DNA from: Salinivibrio costicola subsp. costicola ATCC 33508 = LMG 11651
GTDB lineage: Bacteria; Pseudomonadota; Gammaproteobacteria; Enterobacterales; Vibrionaceae
NCBI GenBank assembly: GCA_000565345.1
Contig: AQOF01000046.1
Coordinates: 1,777 to 50,878 of the forward strand
Direction: 5' to 3'
DNA length: 49,102 nucleotides
Below, piece after piece: positions 1 to 8,416 of the stretch. A model generated the notes under the pieces. The model was given only the letters and a program-made list of their open reading frames with translations, had not been told where the DNA came from and did no database searches. How positions within the stretch are numbered: position 1 is the first letter of the stretch; each line of letters begins with the position of its first letter. A program made the position numbers and the translations under genes.

Positions 1-1241
1 ATGGCGATAATAGGCGGATTGATAGACGGGTTTGACCAAGCTTGCACTGGCTTTGCTGATCCCTTTGGAGGCTCAGAGCCTGGTAGCGGCCGTGTCGCGG
101 TTTGGCAGGCATTGCGGTTACCCAGTTTTTCAGCCACCAAATCTGTGGCTTGCTCGGCCATCAGTCGATAGGTCATGAGTTTGCCACCGGTTATGGTGAT
201 CAAACCGTCAAGGCCATCGCGCGCTTGGTGGTCAAGCAACACGATGCCGCGGCTGATATTACGACCACTGCCATCATCGTCCACCGAGACCAACGGGCGT
301 ACGCCTGCATAAGCCCGTAACACCCGAGTATTGGCCATGATGGGAGCCAGCTTGGCGCCCTCGCGCATCAGCACATCCACTTCTTGTGGCGTCACCGCCA
401 ACTTATCAATTTGGTCGTACTCAATATGCTCGGACGTCGTACCAATTAAGGAAATAGTATCGCCAGGCACCAAGATGTCCGCATCGGCCGGTTTGCGACA
501 GCGGTTGATCACCCGATTATTAATGCGGTAATCGAGGATCAGCAGTGAGCCCTTGGCAGGAAACATTTTGATGTTGAGATCGGCATACTCACAGATGGTC
601 TGGCCCCAAATCCCTGCCGCATTGATCACTTGCTGGGCCATAATCGAAAAGCGCTTACCTGTAAGAGTGTGGATACAATGAACCCCTTGTACCGTCGCGC
701 CTTGGCGAATTAATCCAGTGACTTGGGTATGATTAAATACCTTGCCGCCATGCTCTTTACCGTCTAACACATTTGCCGCACACAAACGAAAGGGGTCAAC
801 CGTGCCATCGGGCACTTGCACGGCGCCTATCATGGCCGGGTTAGCATTGGGCTCTAGAGCGAGCGCCTCATGCGGTGTGAGTTTTCGTGTCGGAATACCG
901 GCTTTATCACAACTGGCGATAAAGGTATCTTGGTAGGCCAGATCGTCTTCCGGCAAGGTAATAAACAGCCCCTTGGTATCTTCCACGCAATGACGCGCCA
1001 CGGATTTAAGAATGGTGTTTTCTTGGATGCATTCGCGTGCCGATTCGGTATCCGTGACCGCGTAACGAGCCCCAGAGTGCAACAATCCATGGTTGCGACC
1101 CGAAGTGCCTGCCGCAATATCGTCACGTTCGAGCAAAATGCACGAGATGCCGCGAAGCGCACAATCGCGCATGATGCCAGTGCCGGTCGCACCGCCACCA
1201 ATGATGACCACATCCGTTTCAATATAATGGCGAGTTGGCAT
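1..1241 (-). CDS. glpA: Anaerobic glycerol-3-phosphate dehydrogenase subunit A (partial, runs off window)
   Basis: The frame is open from an ATG at 1241 to the window edge, giving the first 413 residues of a protein usually about 540 long. It oxidises sn-glycerol-3-phosphate to dihydroxyacetone phosphate at the membrane and passes electrons through GlpB/GlpC to the quinone pool. The N-terminus carries the dinucleotide fold VVIIGGGATGTG (about residues 11-22), followed by LLERDDIAAGTSGRNHGLLHSG-type FAD contacts typical of the GlpA/GlpD family. The set VPDGTVDPF and the late ITITGGKLMTYRLMAEQ also fit. The ribosome site AAGGAGG lies 4 bases before the ATG. glpB and glpC would lie beyond position 1. 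GlpD is the main alternative, but the N-terminal sequence reads more like GlpA. Confidence 0.87.
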   Translation of the reverse strand, partial: MPTRHYIETDVVIIGGGATGTGIMRDCALRGISCILLERDDIAAGTSGRNHGLLHSGARYAVTDTESARECIQENTILKSVARHCVEDTKGLFITLPEDDLAYQDTFIASCDKAGIPTRKLTPHEALALEPNANPAMIGAVQVPDGTVDPFRLCAANVLDGKEHGGKVFNHTQVTGLIRQGATVQGVHCIHTLTGKRFSIMAQQVINAAGIWGQTICEYADLNIKMFPAKGSLLILDYRINNRVINRCRKPADADILVPGDTISLIGTTSEHIEYDQIDKLAVTPQEVDVLMREGAKLAPIMANTRVLRAYAGVRPLVSVDDDGSGRNISRGIVLLDHQARDGLDGLITITGGKLMTYRLMAEQATDLVAEKLGNRNACQTATRPLPGSEPPKGSAKPVQAWSNPSINPPIIA

Positions 1242-1456
1242 GGGGCCTCCTTGTTACTTTATCGTAACCAGAGTGTGGCATTTCCCGTGCAACAATGACG
1301 GCGACAACATCACACTATGCGCGAAAGCGAAAAGGAAACTGCGGCTTGTTTGATTTAGGACAAACTTTTGCGTGGCGGATAGCGCGCGAATGGTGACACG
1401 GAAAATGGGTACTACAAGAAATCAGGCCGCGTTTATCCGCCATTTGAGGAAAACAC
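1242..1456. promoter_or_regulatory. glpA upstream region
   Basis: This 215-base stretch between glpA and the insertion sequence has no convincing gene. It should contain the glpA promoter on the minus strand. The IS lies roughly 220 bases upstream of the glpA start, so any distal activator sites may have been separated. I could not identify a clear GlpR or CRP site. Confidence 0.35.
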
Positions 1457-1460
1457 CTAG

Positions 1461-2342
1461 GGCGTGTTGATCTTTCGTGATGGATTTTTGAGCAGCATGG
1501 TAAAGGGTTATAATTTGCTTCGCCAAAAATAAAACCATAATCCAATACCATGCCGAGACTAATGCTAACTGATAAGCGGTGGGAAAAGCTACTTCAAGTA
1601 ATGATGAGCACTGGCCGCATTTATAACAAGCCTGAACATAGAATGACCTTTGAAGGTATTCTTTTTCGATTGCGAACTGGTATTCCTTGGCGGGATCTAC
1701 CAACAGAATTTGGTGATTGGAGCGCGGTTTATCGCCGTTTTAACTTGTGGCCTAAGAAAGGTCTATTGGATATATTATTCAATGAGTTAGCCAAGAATTC
1801 TGACTATGATTGGGTATTCGCAGATGGCTCGATAGTTAAAGCTCATCAGCATAGTTCTGGTGCGGCAACACAAGATAGCGAGTGCATTGGAAAGAGCCGT
1901 GGCGGTAATTCAACAAAAATTCATTTGGTCGTAGATAGTGGTGGCTTACCCATTTATTTTGAACTATCAGAAGGCCAAAGAAATGATATTGCTCGTGCTG
2001 AAAGTCTCGTTGAACACCTCAAGGAAGTAAATATATTCATCGCCGATAAAGGTTATGATAGCGAAGCGCTCAGAGCATATATCGACGCGAAAGGTGGTGA
2101 AACCATCATACCAAAGAGAAACTATGGGCAGGATATTGATAAAGAAAGCGTTGATTGGTGTCTCTATAAGTATCGACATCTGGTTGAGAATGCTTTTGCA
2201 AGGATCAAGCATTTTCGTTCAATATCAACGAGATATGACAAATTGGCAAGAAATTACGCCAGTATGGTGTCACTGGCGTTTGCTTTAATGTGGCTACCGA
2301 TGTATTGCTGAGTGAAATTTGTACAGCAAAGATCAACACGCC
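1461..2342 (+). mobile_element. Complete IS5-family insertion sequence, 882 bp
   Basis: Perfect terminal inverted repeats GGCGTGTTGATCTTT (1461-1475) and its complement AAAGATCAACACGCC (2328-2342) bound a single transposase gene. CTAG flanks both sides (1457-1460 and 2343-2346), matching the YTAR target duplication of the IS5 group. Because CCTAGG is itself palindromic, the match can also be read as 20-bp repeats from 1456 to 2347. The transposase frame is intact, so the element may be active. It lies between glpA and an orphan gene tail. Confidence 0.9.
1550..2311 (+). CDS. IS5-family transposase
   Basis: This 253-residue DDE transposase is the only gene of the insertion sequence. Residues 10-75 match the DUF4096-type N-terminus (MTFEGILFRLRTGIPWRDLP, WSAVYRRF). 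The first catalytic Asp is in VFADGSIVKAHQ, the second in IADKGYDS, and the Glu in the C-terminal HLVENAFARIKHFRSI with its YREK-like spacing. It is one uninterrupted frame, whereas many relatives use two frames and a programmed frameshift. It cuts and rejoins the terminal repeats at 1461 and 2342. I take the first ATG as the start because family members begin MPRLMLTD. Confidence 0.9.
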   Translation: MPRLMLTDKRWEKLLQVMMSTGRIYNKPEHRMTFEGILFRLRTGIPWRDLPTEFGDWSAVYRRFNLWPKKGLLDILFNELAKNSDYDWVFADGSIVKAHQHSSGAATQDSECIGKSRGGNSTKIHLVVDSGGLPIYFELSEGQRNDIARAESLVEHLKEVNIFIADKGYDSEALRAYIDAKGGETIIPKRNYGQDIDKESVDWCLYKYRHLVENAFARIKHFRSISTRYDKLARNYASMVSLAFALMWLPMYC

Positions 2343-2346
2343 CTAG

Positions 2347-2424
2347 GAACAGCATGGTCGTGAAAAAGAAGACAAAGAAGACAAAGAAGACAAAGCCGCC
2401 ATGCTCGAAAACGCGCATTGTTAA
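2347..2424 (+). pseudogene. Orphan C-terminal tail of a gene truncated beside the IS
   Basis: Directly after the IS flank, an open frame reads 25 residues to a TAA. It is highly charged (EQHGREKEDKEDKEDK...) and contains three tandem 9-base units GAAGACAAA at 2368-2394. No start codon fits. Continuing the frame left across the CTAG flank gives an immediate TAG, so the bases left of the IS are not its upstream half. This suggests an IS-linked deletion that removed the rest of a rightward gene. In E. coli glpT diverges from glpA, so a glpT tail is one guess. It could also be chance. Confidence 0.35.
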
Positions 2425-2474
2425 TACATTGTGTATTTATTAGCTATTGTTGCCCGACCTCAAACGTTGTCGAG

Positions 2475-3119
2475 TCATGGTGCGCGATAACACAGTGCCA
2501 CCACGAAGCATAATCCCGCCGGAAACAACAAGGCCGTAAAGTGGAAATGCGCAAATAACGCCGCCCCTACCACGCCGCCGACAATAAACCCAGACGCAAT
2601 CAGTAAAAACAGCATCAGTTTACGCTTATCAACGCGGTTACCGCGCAGCTTGCCGCCTAACATTAAGCCTAAATCGGTGACAATACCGGTTAAATGGGTT
2701 GAGCGTACAATCGCACCACTATAGGTGGTCGCCATCGCATTTTGCAGGCCACAAGCCGCCGATGCCGCCAGTTGACCAATGGCAAAGCCGCGGGATAAAA
2801 AATAAAACGCCACCACAATTAACCCGGCTTCAACAAAGAGTGCCGAGTCATAATGGCGGCCCAGCTTTAGCGTGCTACCATGCAACAAGCAGCCGGACAC
2901 CGCAGCACCAAGGAAAAAGGCCAACAATAAGCCACCCAGCTGAACAACGTGCATCCACTGGCCCGCAAACAGCCCCGAGCCAAATTGCGTCGCGGTGCCT
3001 GACACGTGTGAGACGGCTTGGTGTTCAAAACCCAACAGACCGATCGCATTGATGGTGCCGGCGATCAGCGCCAACACGAACGCCCCGGATTCAACCCACC
3101 GAGGCAAACGGGTAATCAT
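2475..3119 (-). CDS. YoaK/DUF1275 family membrane protein
   Basis: This 214-residue protein has about six hydrophobic segments and matches the DUF1275 (YoaK) family: FVLALIAGTINAIGLLGF at the N-terminus, VSHVSGTATQFGSGLFAG near residue 40, and CGLQNAMATTYSGAIVRSTHLTGIVTDLG around residue 125-150. The family is widespread in the inner membrane of proteobacteria; its substrate is unknown to me. Its start is only 14 bases after the stop of the Bax-like gene, so the two probably share a transcript. The bases 2425-2474 hold nothing I recognise. Confidence 0.85.
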   Translation of the reverse strand: MITRLPRWVESGAFVLALIAGTINAIGLLGFEHQAVSHVSGTATQFGSGLFAGQWMHVVQLGGLLLAFFLGAAVSGCLLHGSTLKLGRHYDSALFVEAGLIVVAFYFLSRGFAIGQLAASAACGLQNAMATTYSGAIVRSTHLTGIVTDLGLMLGGKLRGNRVDKRKLMLFLLIASGFIVGGVVGAALFAHFHFTALLFPAGLCFVVALCYRAP

Positions 3120-3133
3120 TGGCTTTCCTTGCG

Positions 3134-3898
3134 TTAGTTAGTCGGTGACGATGCTGGCGGGTCGAGCCTATCGAGTTGGTTATGACGGATCATCGCTTGC
3201 AACTCTTCCACATAGGCCTGCCCACGCTCAGAGTAGCGCCCTAACCCATTGGCGAGCACCGCGCCTGAAAGCGTTTTGTTTTGCTCTCGCAGACGGGCGC
3301 GGATCTCGCGTAGTCCTTGATATGCGGCATGGGTATTAAGGTTGTTGATATAGCTTTCTACCGAGGCTTGTGGCCCTTCAAACGCAGCCACTTCATGGGT
3401 TTTGCCTTCCGTTCGCTGCTTAGGCACCAGACCACAGCCTTTGCTGAAACACCACTGGCCAAAGTAGTTATTGCCTTCACGTGCAAACCGTGAGGTGCCC
3501 CACGCACTCTCATTGGCTGCCTGCGCTAACACCAACGACGGCGGAATGATATCCACTCGTTGGATCAGCGCCATCCAATTCGCTTCCTGGCTAACATCAA
3601 AGTCTGCTAACTCGTACTGATTCGCCAGCGCTTGGACGCGTTTTGTTTCTCGGCTACTTAACGCATTTTTACGCGCATGCCATGCCAACAATGCGGTACG
3701 ATCGGCCCGTATTTGGCTATTAATCGTATTGACAACGGGCGTGAAGTAATCAAAAAACGCCTGCTTGCGCTCTGCCCCCGCGGCAAAAGATTGGAAATCA
3801 GGAACAAGGGGAGCTTTGGGCTGCTGACGCGAGATCAAAATGGTGATAGCCACAGCAACAATAGCCATGCCAATCAAGACAAAGTTACGATGTTTCAT
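3134..3898 (-). CDS. bax: Bax-like protein with glucosaminidase domain
   Basis: This 254-residue protein starts with a positively charged tip and a hydrophobic anchor (residues 7-22), so it is exported or anchored facing the periplasm. The C-terminal two-thirds is an N-acetylglucosaminidase-like domain: PPSLVLAQAANESAWGTSRFAREGNNYFGQWCF contains the catalytic-type Glu in the NESAWG motif, and NNLNTHAAYQGLREIR follows. Such domains cleave the glycan strand of peptidoglycan. Bax homologues are found next to metabolic genes in enterobacteria and vibrios. It precedes the DUF1275 gene by 14 bases. A short overlapping frame upstream (3895-4098) has no support and is left out. Confidence 0.85.
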   Translation of the reverse strand: MKHRNFVLIGMAIVAVAITILISRQQPKAPLVPDFQSFAAGAERKQAFFDYFTPVVNTINSQIRADRTALLAWHARKNALSSRETKRVQALANQYELADFDVSQEANWMALIQRVDIIPPSLVLAQAANESAWGTSRFAREGNNYFGQWCFSKGCGLVPKQRTEGKTHEVAAFEGPQASVESYINNLNTHAAYQGLREIRARLREQNKTLSGAVLANGLGRYSERGQAYVEELQAMIRHNQLDRLDPPASSPTN

Positions 3899-4136
3899 GA
3901 TGCCCCTAGGTTTGTAGATGTGAGCGGTATTATACGCGAAATACCCGTTGGCGACGAATATCGCCCTCTCAACGTCATACTGGCTACCTTATTAGCCGGC
4001 TTTCCTACTAACATGCTGATATAGAATGCCATATTAGTATCAATCAAGCATTTAAGATGCGATAACTCCAGATGGTGGTTAACCGCACGGAAAAGCACCT
4101 AAGAGGCGCCTTTCGGTTTAAATCTGGTGCTTAGTT

Positions 4137-4799
4137 TTAATCGTCGCCGTAGTATTGCACGCCGAGCTTAATTCGCTCGCGTCCTTGCGCTAGGCGGTGT
4201 TTATTCGTATCCCGCAGCGAATAAATACACCCGCAGTATTCCTGCTGGTAAAAACGCTCGCGCTTGCTGATTTCTATCATTCGCTGACTACCACCTTGCT
4301 TGCGCCAGTTGTAATCCCAGTAGCTTACATCTGGATATGGAGCGGCTGCGCGATGGCCACAATCATTAATTTGCTGCATGTTCTTCCAGCGCGAGATACC
4401 CAGTGAACTACTGATAAACCGGAAACCATGTTCGGCGGCATATAACGCTGTACGCTCGAACCGCATATCAAAGCACATGGTACATCGGATGCCGCGCTCG
4501 GGTTCAAACTCCATCCCCTTTGCTCTGGCGTACCAGTTATCGGTGTCGTAATCCATATCGATAAACGGCACGTCATGATCTTCTGCAAAGCGAATATTCT
4601 CCTGCTTGCGAATTTCGTATTCTTTAACAGGATGTATGTTGGGATTATAAAAAAAGATACTGTAGCGGATCCCGCTTGCTTGTATCGCTTCCATCACCTC
4701 TCCCGAACAAGGGGCACAACAAGAGTGAAGGAGTAACTGGTCGTTGTCGCGATCAAAGTCAGGCGGCAAAGGCAACGGCGTACGTGTAAATTCAGGCAT
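4137..4799 (-). CDS. queH: Epoxyqueuosine reductase QueH
   Basis: This 220-residue DUF208 protein reduces epoxyqueuosine to queuosine in tRNA anticodons, as a non-homologous replacement of QueG. It carries the expected cysteine pattern: HSCCAPCSG (Cys27, Cys28, Cys31), CTMCFDMR (Cys106, Cys109) and YCGCIYSL (Cys189, Cys191), which bind an iron-sulfur cluster and a second metal in the family. FFYNPNIHP and [10 protein letters not shown] are also diagnostic. I start at the ATG at 4799, with a GGA about 6 bases upstream, rather than at an in-frame TTG 39 bases earlier, because relatives begin near MPEFTRTPL. The region 4800-5000 upstream carries no gene. Confidence 0.9.
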   Translation of the reverse strand: MPEFTRTPLPLPPDFDRDNDQLLLHSCCAPCSGEVMEAIQASGIRYSIFFYNPNIHPVKEYEIRKQENIRFAEDHDVPFIDMDYDTDNWYARAKGMEFEPERGIRCTMCFDMRFERTALYAAEHGFRFISSSLGISRWKNMQQINDCGHRAAAPYPDVSYWDYNWRKQGGSQRMIEISKRERFYQQEYCGCIYSLRDTNKHRLAQGRERIKLGVQYYGDD

Positions 4800-5000
4800 G
4801 GCAATTCCGTGTTCACAATGCAAAAAATAAAACGCCAATATTCATATATTTGCGTATGTAACGGATTCTAGCACGCCATCGCCCAAATTTGCAGACGTTG
4901 TGATTTTCGAGCGGTGTTTTGCGCTTATTTATGATGAACTTTACATCACTTACTCGGGCGAGTGTGAACAGACTTCGGAAAGAGAAGGTTAAAATAGATA

Positions 5001-5033
5001 CAAAAAGGCCGCTGATTTTTCAGCGGCTTTTTT
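5001..5033 (-). terminator. Terminator after tRNA-Ser
   Basis: An 8-bp stem GCCGCTGA/TCAGCGGC (5008-5015 and 5020-5027) has T-rich tracts on both sides, so it can stop transcription on either strand. It sits just past the 3' end of the minus-strand tRNA-Ser. Confidence 0.8.
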
Positions 5034-5038
5034 AGATT

Positions 5039-5128
5039 TGGCGGAGGGACAGGGATTTGAACCCTGGAAGGCTATTAACCCTTGCCGGTTTTCAAGACCG
5101 GTGCTTTCAACCGCTCAGCCATCCCTCC
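5039..5128 (-). tRNA. tRNA-Ser (anticodon UGA)
   Basis: On the minus strand the 7-bp acceptor stem GGAGGGA/TCCCTCC encloses a D arm, an anticodon loop CTTGAAA giving anticodon TGA, a long class II variable arm (AAGGGTTAATAGCCTT) and the T loop TTCAAAT. The CCA end is encoded. Total length is 90 nt, as expected for serine tRNA. It stands alone with its own promoter and terminator. Confidence 0.95.
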
Positions 5129-5140
5129 GAACAGTTTTGT

Positions 5141-5169
5141 ATACTAATGATGCCCTAGTGCAATGTAAA
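5141..5169 (-). promoter_or_regulatory. Promoter of tRNA-Ser
   Basis: Reading the minus strand, TTTACA (5164-5169) and TAGTAT (5141-5146) are separated by 17 bases, a good sigma-70 arrangement ending 12 bases before the mature tRNA 5' end. Confidence 0.55.
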
Positions 5170-5311
5170 GTACTGCAACACTATTTTTTGTTTAAGTGAT
5201 GGATATTCATCCATTACTGACATGACGCGGCTTCACATTCGGTGAACAAGTTGGTACAACGTGCATATACTCTCCATTGAGAGCTCGCATGTTACTAACT
5301 CAGGAACCGAC

Positions 5312-5671
5312 ATGACCTTAGACAGCTTTCTCGCCAAGGTAACGCAAACACCCGATATGGTAATGTTTGATGAGACGATGGCGGTGATAGATGCACATTA
5401 CGACTACGCGCCCACGCGATTTACTAACGGTAATCTCGCCAATAAAGCTGGACAAAATACAGGCTCTTGCAAAGTGCTCGCGTTTTGCCGGCTGCATGAG
5501 TTAACAGAAGCGCAAACGCTCGCGTGTTTCGGAGGGTACTACCGCGAGGACGTGTTGAGCCATCCCTCTGGGACTGATCATAAAAATATTCGTAATTTTA
5601 TGGTAACCGGATGGAAAGGTGTGTCGTTTGACAAAATGCCCTTAAAAGCAAAAACGCGAACGCATTCTTAA
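5312..5671 (+). CDS. HopJ-family protein
   Basis: The 119-residue product matches the HopJ/HopPmaJ family named after a Pseudomonas syringae type III effector but common in free-living marine gamma-proteobacteria. Diagnostic stretches are FDETMAVIDAHYDYAPTRFTNG, NTGSCKVLAFCRLHELTEAQTLACFGGYYREDVL and DHKNIRNFMVTGW. The start at 5312 has an AGGAAC ribosome site; an in-frame ATG 51 bases upstream lacks one. No secretion genes are nearby, so a role as an injected effector is unlikely; the function here is unknown. Confidence 0.85.
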   Translation: MTLDSFLAKVTQTPDMVMFDETMAVIDAHYDYAPTRFTNGNLANKAGQNTGSCKVLAFCRLHELTEAQTLACFGGYYREDVLSHPSGTDHKNIRNFMVTGWKGVSFDKMPLKAKTRTHS

Positions 5672-5683
5672 ATGACGTCCGAT

Positions 5684-5710
5684 CAAAAACGGCGACCCGC
5701 GGTCGCCGTT
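5684..5710 (-). terminator. Terminator between hopJ and ctlX
   Basis: A perfect 10-bp stem AACGGCGACC/GGTCGCCGTT (5688-5697, 5701-5710) with a 3-base loop is followed by five T residues on the minus strand, so it best serves the ctlX transcript. The plus-strand T tract is short. Confidence 0.75.
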
Positions 5711-5738
5711 TGCCTATGACGCCATACTTGATCGAACG

Positions 5739-6716
5739 CTAGCTAGTATGCTGACGCGGCAGAAATATCTCCCCCATCATACAACGTACGCTACCGCCGC
5801 CAATTGTCTCTATTGTTGTGACATCGATAGGAACCAGTTTCCCAAACTGGCGTAATGTACGCTTTTGCGCTTCTGTAAAAGCACTGTAAGCAGACAACGA
5901 CATCACAATCACCGATTCGCCATGTCGATTTCGCAATTGCAAGATATTGCCACAAAGCTGATTCATTTGTGATTCACTGATCGAAACGAGCGTTTTGTCT
6001 TCGCTCAGTGTATTGCAGACCAAATCCCGCTGCCCGGCCTCTATTACCTCATCACAAACCACGGCAAACGCTTCGCCCACAGCCATCATCACATTAGTAT
6101 GATAAACCGGATTGCCATCGCTCATCTCGGTGTTGAAGCTCACGACTTGTCGCATGCCCACCTTTGCTGCCCATTCGGTCAATAAAATACTGTCACAACG
6201 GTGTGAAAGTGCCGCATAAACACGCTGGTTAAGGTGATCGATAACCATTGCGCCTGTGCTTTCGAGAAACGCCTCTTCTTTATCATGATATTTGACCTTA
6301 TGCACATGATTAACGTCATAGCCGGCACGATCCAATGCTGCCATTAAACGCTCTGGCTTTACCTCCAACTGACGGTTTGGGCATGCCATAGGGTAAAGAT
6401 AAAGCTCACCACTGGGCAAGGTGCTAAACCAGTTATTCGGGAAGACGGCATCCGGTGTCGCCGGATCCGAGTCAGGGTATTCCATCACCACCACATCAAT
6501 ACCATGGCGACGCAAAATCATCACCATGTTATTAAACTCTGCCATGGCGCGCGTTTTTACTTCCTCGTCGGGCAATGAGGGAGCGTGTTGAAAACCATTG
6601 TCCTCACTGGTTTGTGCATTAAACTTAAAATGAAGCGGGGGCACCATCAACACGGCCGACGCTGCGTGGGGATGGGATAGCGGATATTGGGTATCGTAGC
6701 TCGCTAAAAACGCCAT
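5739..6716 (-). CDS. ctlX: CtlX-like amidinotransferase-fold hydrolase
   Basis: This 325-residue protein has the amidinotransferase/dimethylargininase fold (DDAH-like branch, the group named citrulline utilisation hydrolase CtlX). Visible landmarks are FPNNWFSTLPSG (about residues 92-103), KYHDKEEAFLESTGAMVID with the acidic guanidino-binding residues, VYHTNVMMAVG with the catalytic His, and the terminal GGGSVRCMMGEIFLP with the nucleophilic Cys. It probably hydrolyses citrulline, arginine or a related guanidine/ureido compound; the exact substrate cannot be read. The ATG at 6716 has AGAAGG 7 bases upstream and is preferred over a TTG 6 bases earlier. It diverges from the GAF/GGDEF gene. Confidence 0.8.
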   Translation of the reverse strand: MAFLASYDTQYPLSHPHAASAVLMVPPLHFKFNAQTSEDNGFQHAPSLPDEEVKTRAMAEFNNMVMILRRHGIDVVVMEYPDSDPATPDAVFPNNWFSTLPSGELYLYPMACPNRQLEVKPERLMAALDRAGYDVNHVHKVKYHDKEEAFLESTGAMVIDHLNQRVYAALSHRCDSILLTEWAAKVGMRQVVSFNTEMSDGNPVYHTNVMMAVGEAFAVVCDEVIEAGQRDLVCNTLSEDKTLVSISESQMNQLCGNILQLRNRHGESVIVMSLSAYSAFTEAQKRTLRQFGKLVPIDVTTIETIGGGSVRCMMGEIFLPRQHTS

Positions 6717-6973
6717 AAGCAAACCTTCTAAAACAACATGACTTAAAGAGTATAGATGGGCTATGGGGTACGCGATCAGTTTTAAACGCGCAACAGCCTC
6801 ACCCAGTGGAAAGAATAACCGCAGGAAAATATCATTGAAACAAGTTTTTTACAAATAGGGTTTTTACACCCCGGTTTATACAAATCATTTTTTTACAAAT
6901 CCAGGTGAATCCGCACATTGCAGGGCGGAAGTTTAGTTAACTACACTATTAAAATAAACAGGGAGAACAAAGC

Positions 6974-7945
6974 ATGAAACCAGCGCAGCCAACTCGCCAC
7001 GAAGATAAGCGTCTTCACGCCTTATATGATCTAGGGATATTAGATACGGGCCGTGAAGATCGATTTGAGCGAATTGTGCGTGTCGCTGCCTACGTATCTG
7101 ATTGCCCGGTGGTTGCGATTAGCCTGGTTGATGAAGATCGCCAATGGTTTAAAGCCAAACGTGGGTTAGCCGTTAATCAGACTGGGCGCAGTGAGTCCAT
7201 TTGTGGGCATGCTATTCATCAACTCGAACCATTTATCATTGAGGACACGCTTAATGATCGTCGATTTGATGATAACCCATTGGTAACCGGCCCTCCTAAC
7301 ATCCGTTTTTATGCTGGATTCCCTTTTAGTCTTGATAGCGAGCACTTGCTTGGTACCCTCTGTGTCATCGACCACAAGCCTCGTCAGCCCACTGACGCCT
7401 GTGAGCGCGCGCTGTCAGATCTCGCGCGAATCGTGGAACATGAGCTGGTCATGACTCAACAAAATGTGATCGACCCTTTGACAAGCGTATTTAATCGCCG
7501 TGGCTTTTACCGAGAAGTAACCAGCTATTTGATCGATGAGATGGTGATCGAAGATCAACATACTTTGCTGCACTTTGACGTCCGTCAGCTACAAGGCATA
7601 AATCGGCACTATGGCAAGCATGCGGGTGATGGCGTCCTGAGAGCATTTGCCGCCTGTTTAAGGGATGTCTTTGATGATACAGGCTGGATAGGACGTTTAG
7701 AAGGCTGTGAATTCGCCGTATTATTGATTCAACAAGACGTTGACGCCGTCGAAGCCCAATTAGATCGATTTTACCTAAGGCTCTGCCGGCGTTTATCGTC
7801 AGAACGTTATCCGTTTGTCTATTCGGTCGGCCTCGCCCACTTCACCCAGATCGATGAAACAGTGACATTAGAAACCATGTTATTAGACGCAACGAACGAC
7901 ACTCGGACATACCCTGTGCCTTCGGAAACACGTGATATTGGATAA
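6974..7945 (+). CDS. GAF domain protein with degenerate GGDEF domain
   Basis: Residues about 20-165 form a GAF sensor domain (FERIVRVAAYVSDCPVVAISLVDEDRQWFKA, SICGHAI, FYAGFPF, LLGTLCVID), the type often fused to diguanylate cyclases. Residues about 175-300 are a GGDEF fold beginning at DPLTSVFNRRGF. The signature loop, however, reads GRLEGCEFAV where active cyclases have GGDEF or GGEEF, so two key residues are changed and cyclic-di-GMP synthesis is unlikely. It may bind nucleotide or act as a receptor. The start has AGGGAGAAC 5 bases upstream. The 257-base gap to the divergent ctlX holds AT-rich promoter-like sequence only. Confidence 0.8.
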   Translation: MKPAQPTRHEDKRLHALYDLGILDTGREDRFERIVRVAAYVSDCPVVAISLVDEDRQWFKAKRGLAVNQTGRSESICGHAIHQLEPFIIEDTLNDRRFDDNPLVTGPPNIRFYAGFPFSLDSEHLLGTLCVIDHKPRQPTDACERALSDLARIVEHELVMTQQNVIDPLTSVFNRRGFYREVTSYLIDEMVIEDQHTLLHFDVRQLQGINRHYGKHAGDGVLRAFAACLRDVFDDTGWIGRLEGCEFAVLLIQQDVDAVEAQLDRFYLRLCRRLSSERYPFVYSVGLAHFTQIDETVTLETMLLDATNDTRTYPVPSETRDIG

Positions 7946-7981
7946 CGCTAACAAAATAGATGAGAAAAACGATGAGGAGAT

Positions 7982-8057
7982 TGGAGCGACATACGAGGTT
8001 CGAACTCGTGACCTCGACCTTGGCAAGGTCGCGCTCTACCAGCTGAGCTAATGTCGC
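7982..8057 (-). tRNA. tRNA-Gly (anticodon GCC), array 1 last gene
   Basis: The acceptor stem is GCGACAT/ATGTCGC, the anticodon loop TTGCCAA gives GCC, the T loop is TTCGAAC, and the CCA end is encoded; 76 nt. It is identical in sequence to the copies at 8304 and 18261. It is the 3'-most gene of array 1. Confidence 0.95.
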
Positions 8058-8090
8058 TTATTCAATCAAGCGCCTAAAAGCGCTTAGAAA

Positions 8091-8190
8091 ATTGGTTGCG
8101 GGAGGCTGATTTAACGCGCCGTGCAACGGCACCGACCGGAGGTCGTATTGACTTTAACCAACTGTTAAATGCTTTTCGTCAACCTAAAAT
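8091..8190 (-). repeat. tRNA-fMet 3'-end remnant plus conserved spacer
   Basis: At 8091-8106 the sequence repeats the 3' end of the initiator tRNA (complement of TGGTTGCGGGAGGC) but the similarity stops there and the remaining bases form no tRNA. The spacer contains a small GCCGT/ACGGC hairpin. The same remnant with the same spacer occurs in array 2 at 18370-18469, which shows it was copied as part of a larger block. Confidence 0.6.
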
Positions 8191-8267
<77 letters not shown>

Positions 8268-8303
8268 TCCGTAACATCAATCATGCTTGATGTGGGCAAA
8301 ACT

Positions 8304-8379
8304 TGGAGCGACATACGAGGTTCGAACTCGTGACCTCGACCTTGGCAAGGTCGCGCTCTACCAGCTGAGCTAATGTCGC
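8304..8379 (-). tRNA. tRNA-Gly (anticodon GCC), array 1
   Basis: This is a second 76-nt copy identical to the gene at 7982-8057, with acceptor GCGACAT/ATGTCGC, anticodon GCC and encoded CCA. It lies between two initiator tRNA genes. Confidence 0.95.
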
Positions 8380-8416
8380 CTATGCAATTAAGCGTTGCAT
8401 CACGCTTTGTAAAAAT

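Noticed and set aside
3895-4098. 67-residue frame overlapping the bax start
   Set aside because: No homology signals or ribosome site; likely chance.
5312-5671. HopJ protein as a type III secreted virulence effector
   Set aside because: No secretion genes nearby, and the family is common in non-pathogenic marine bacteria.
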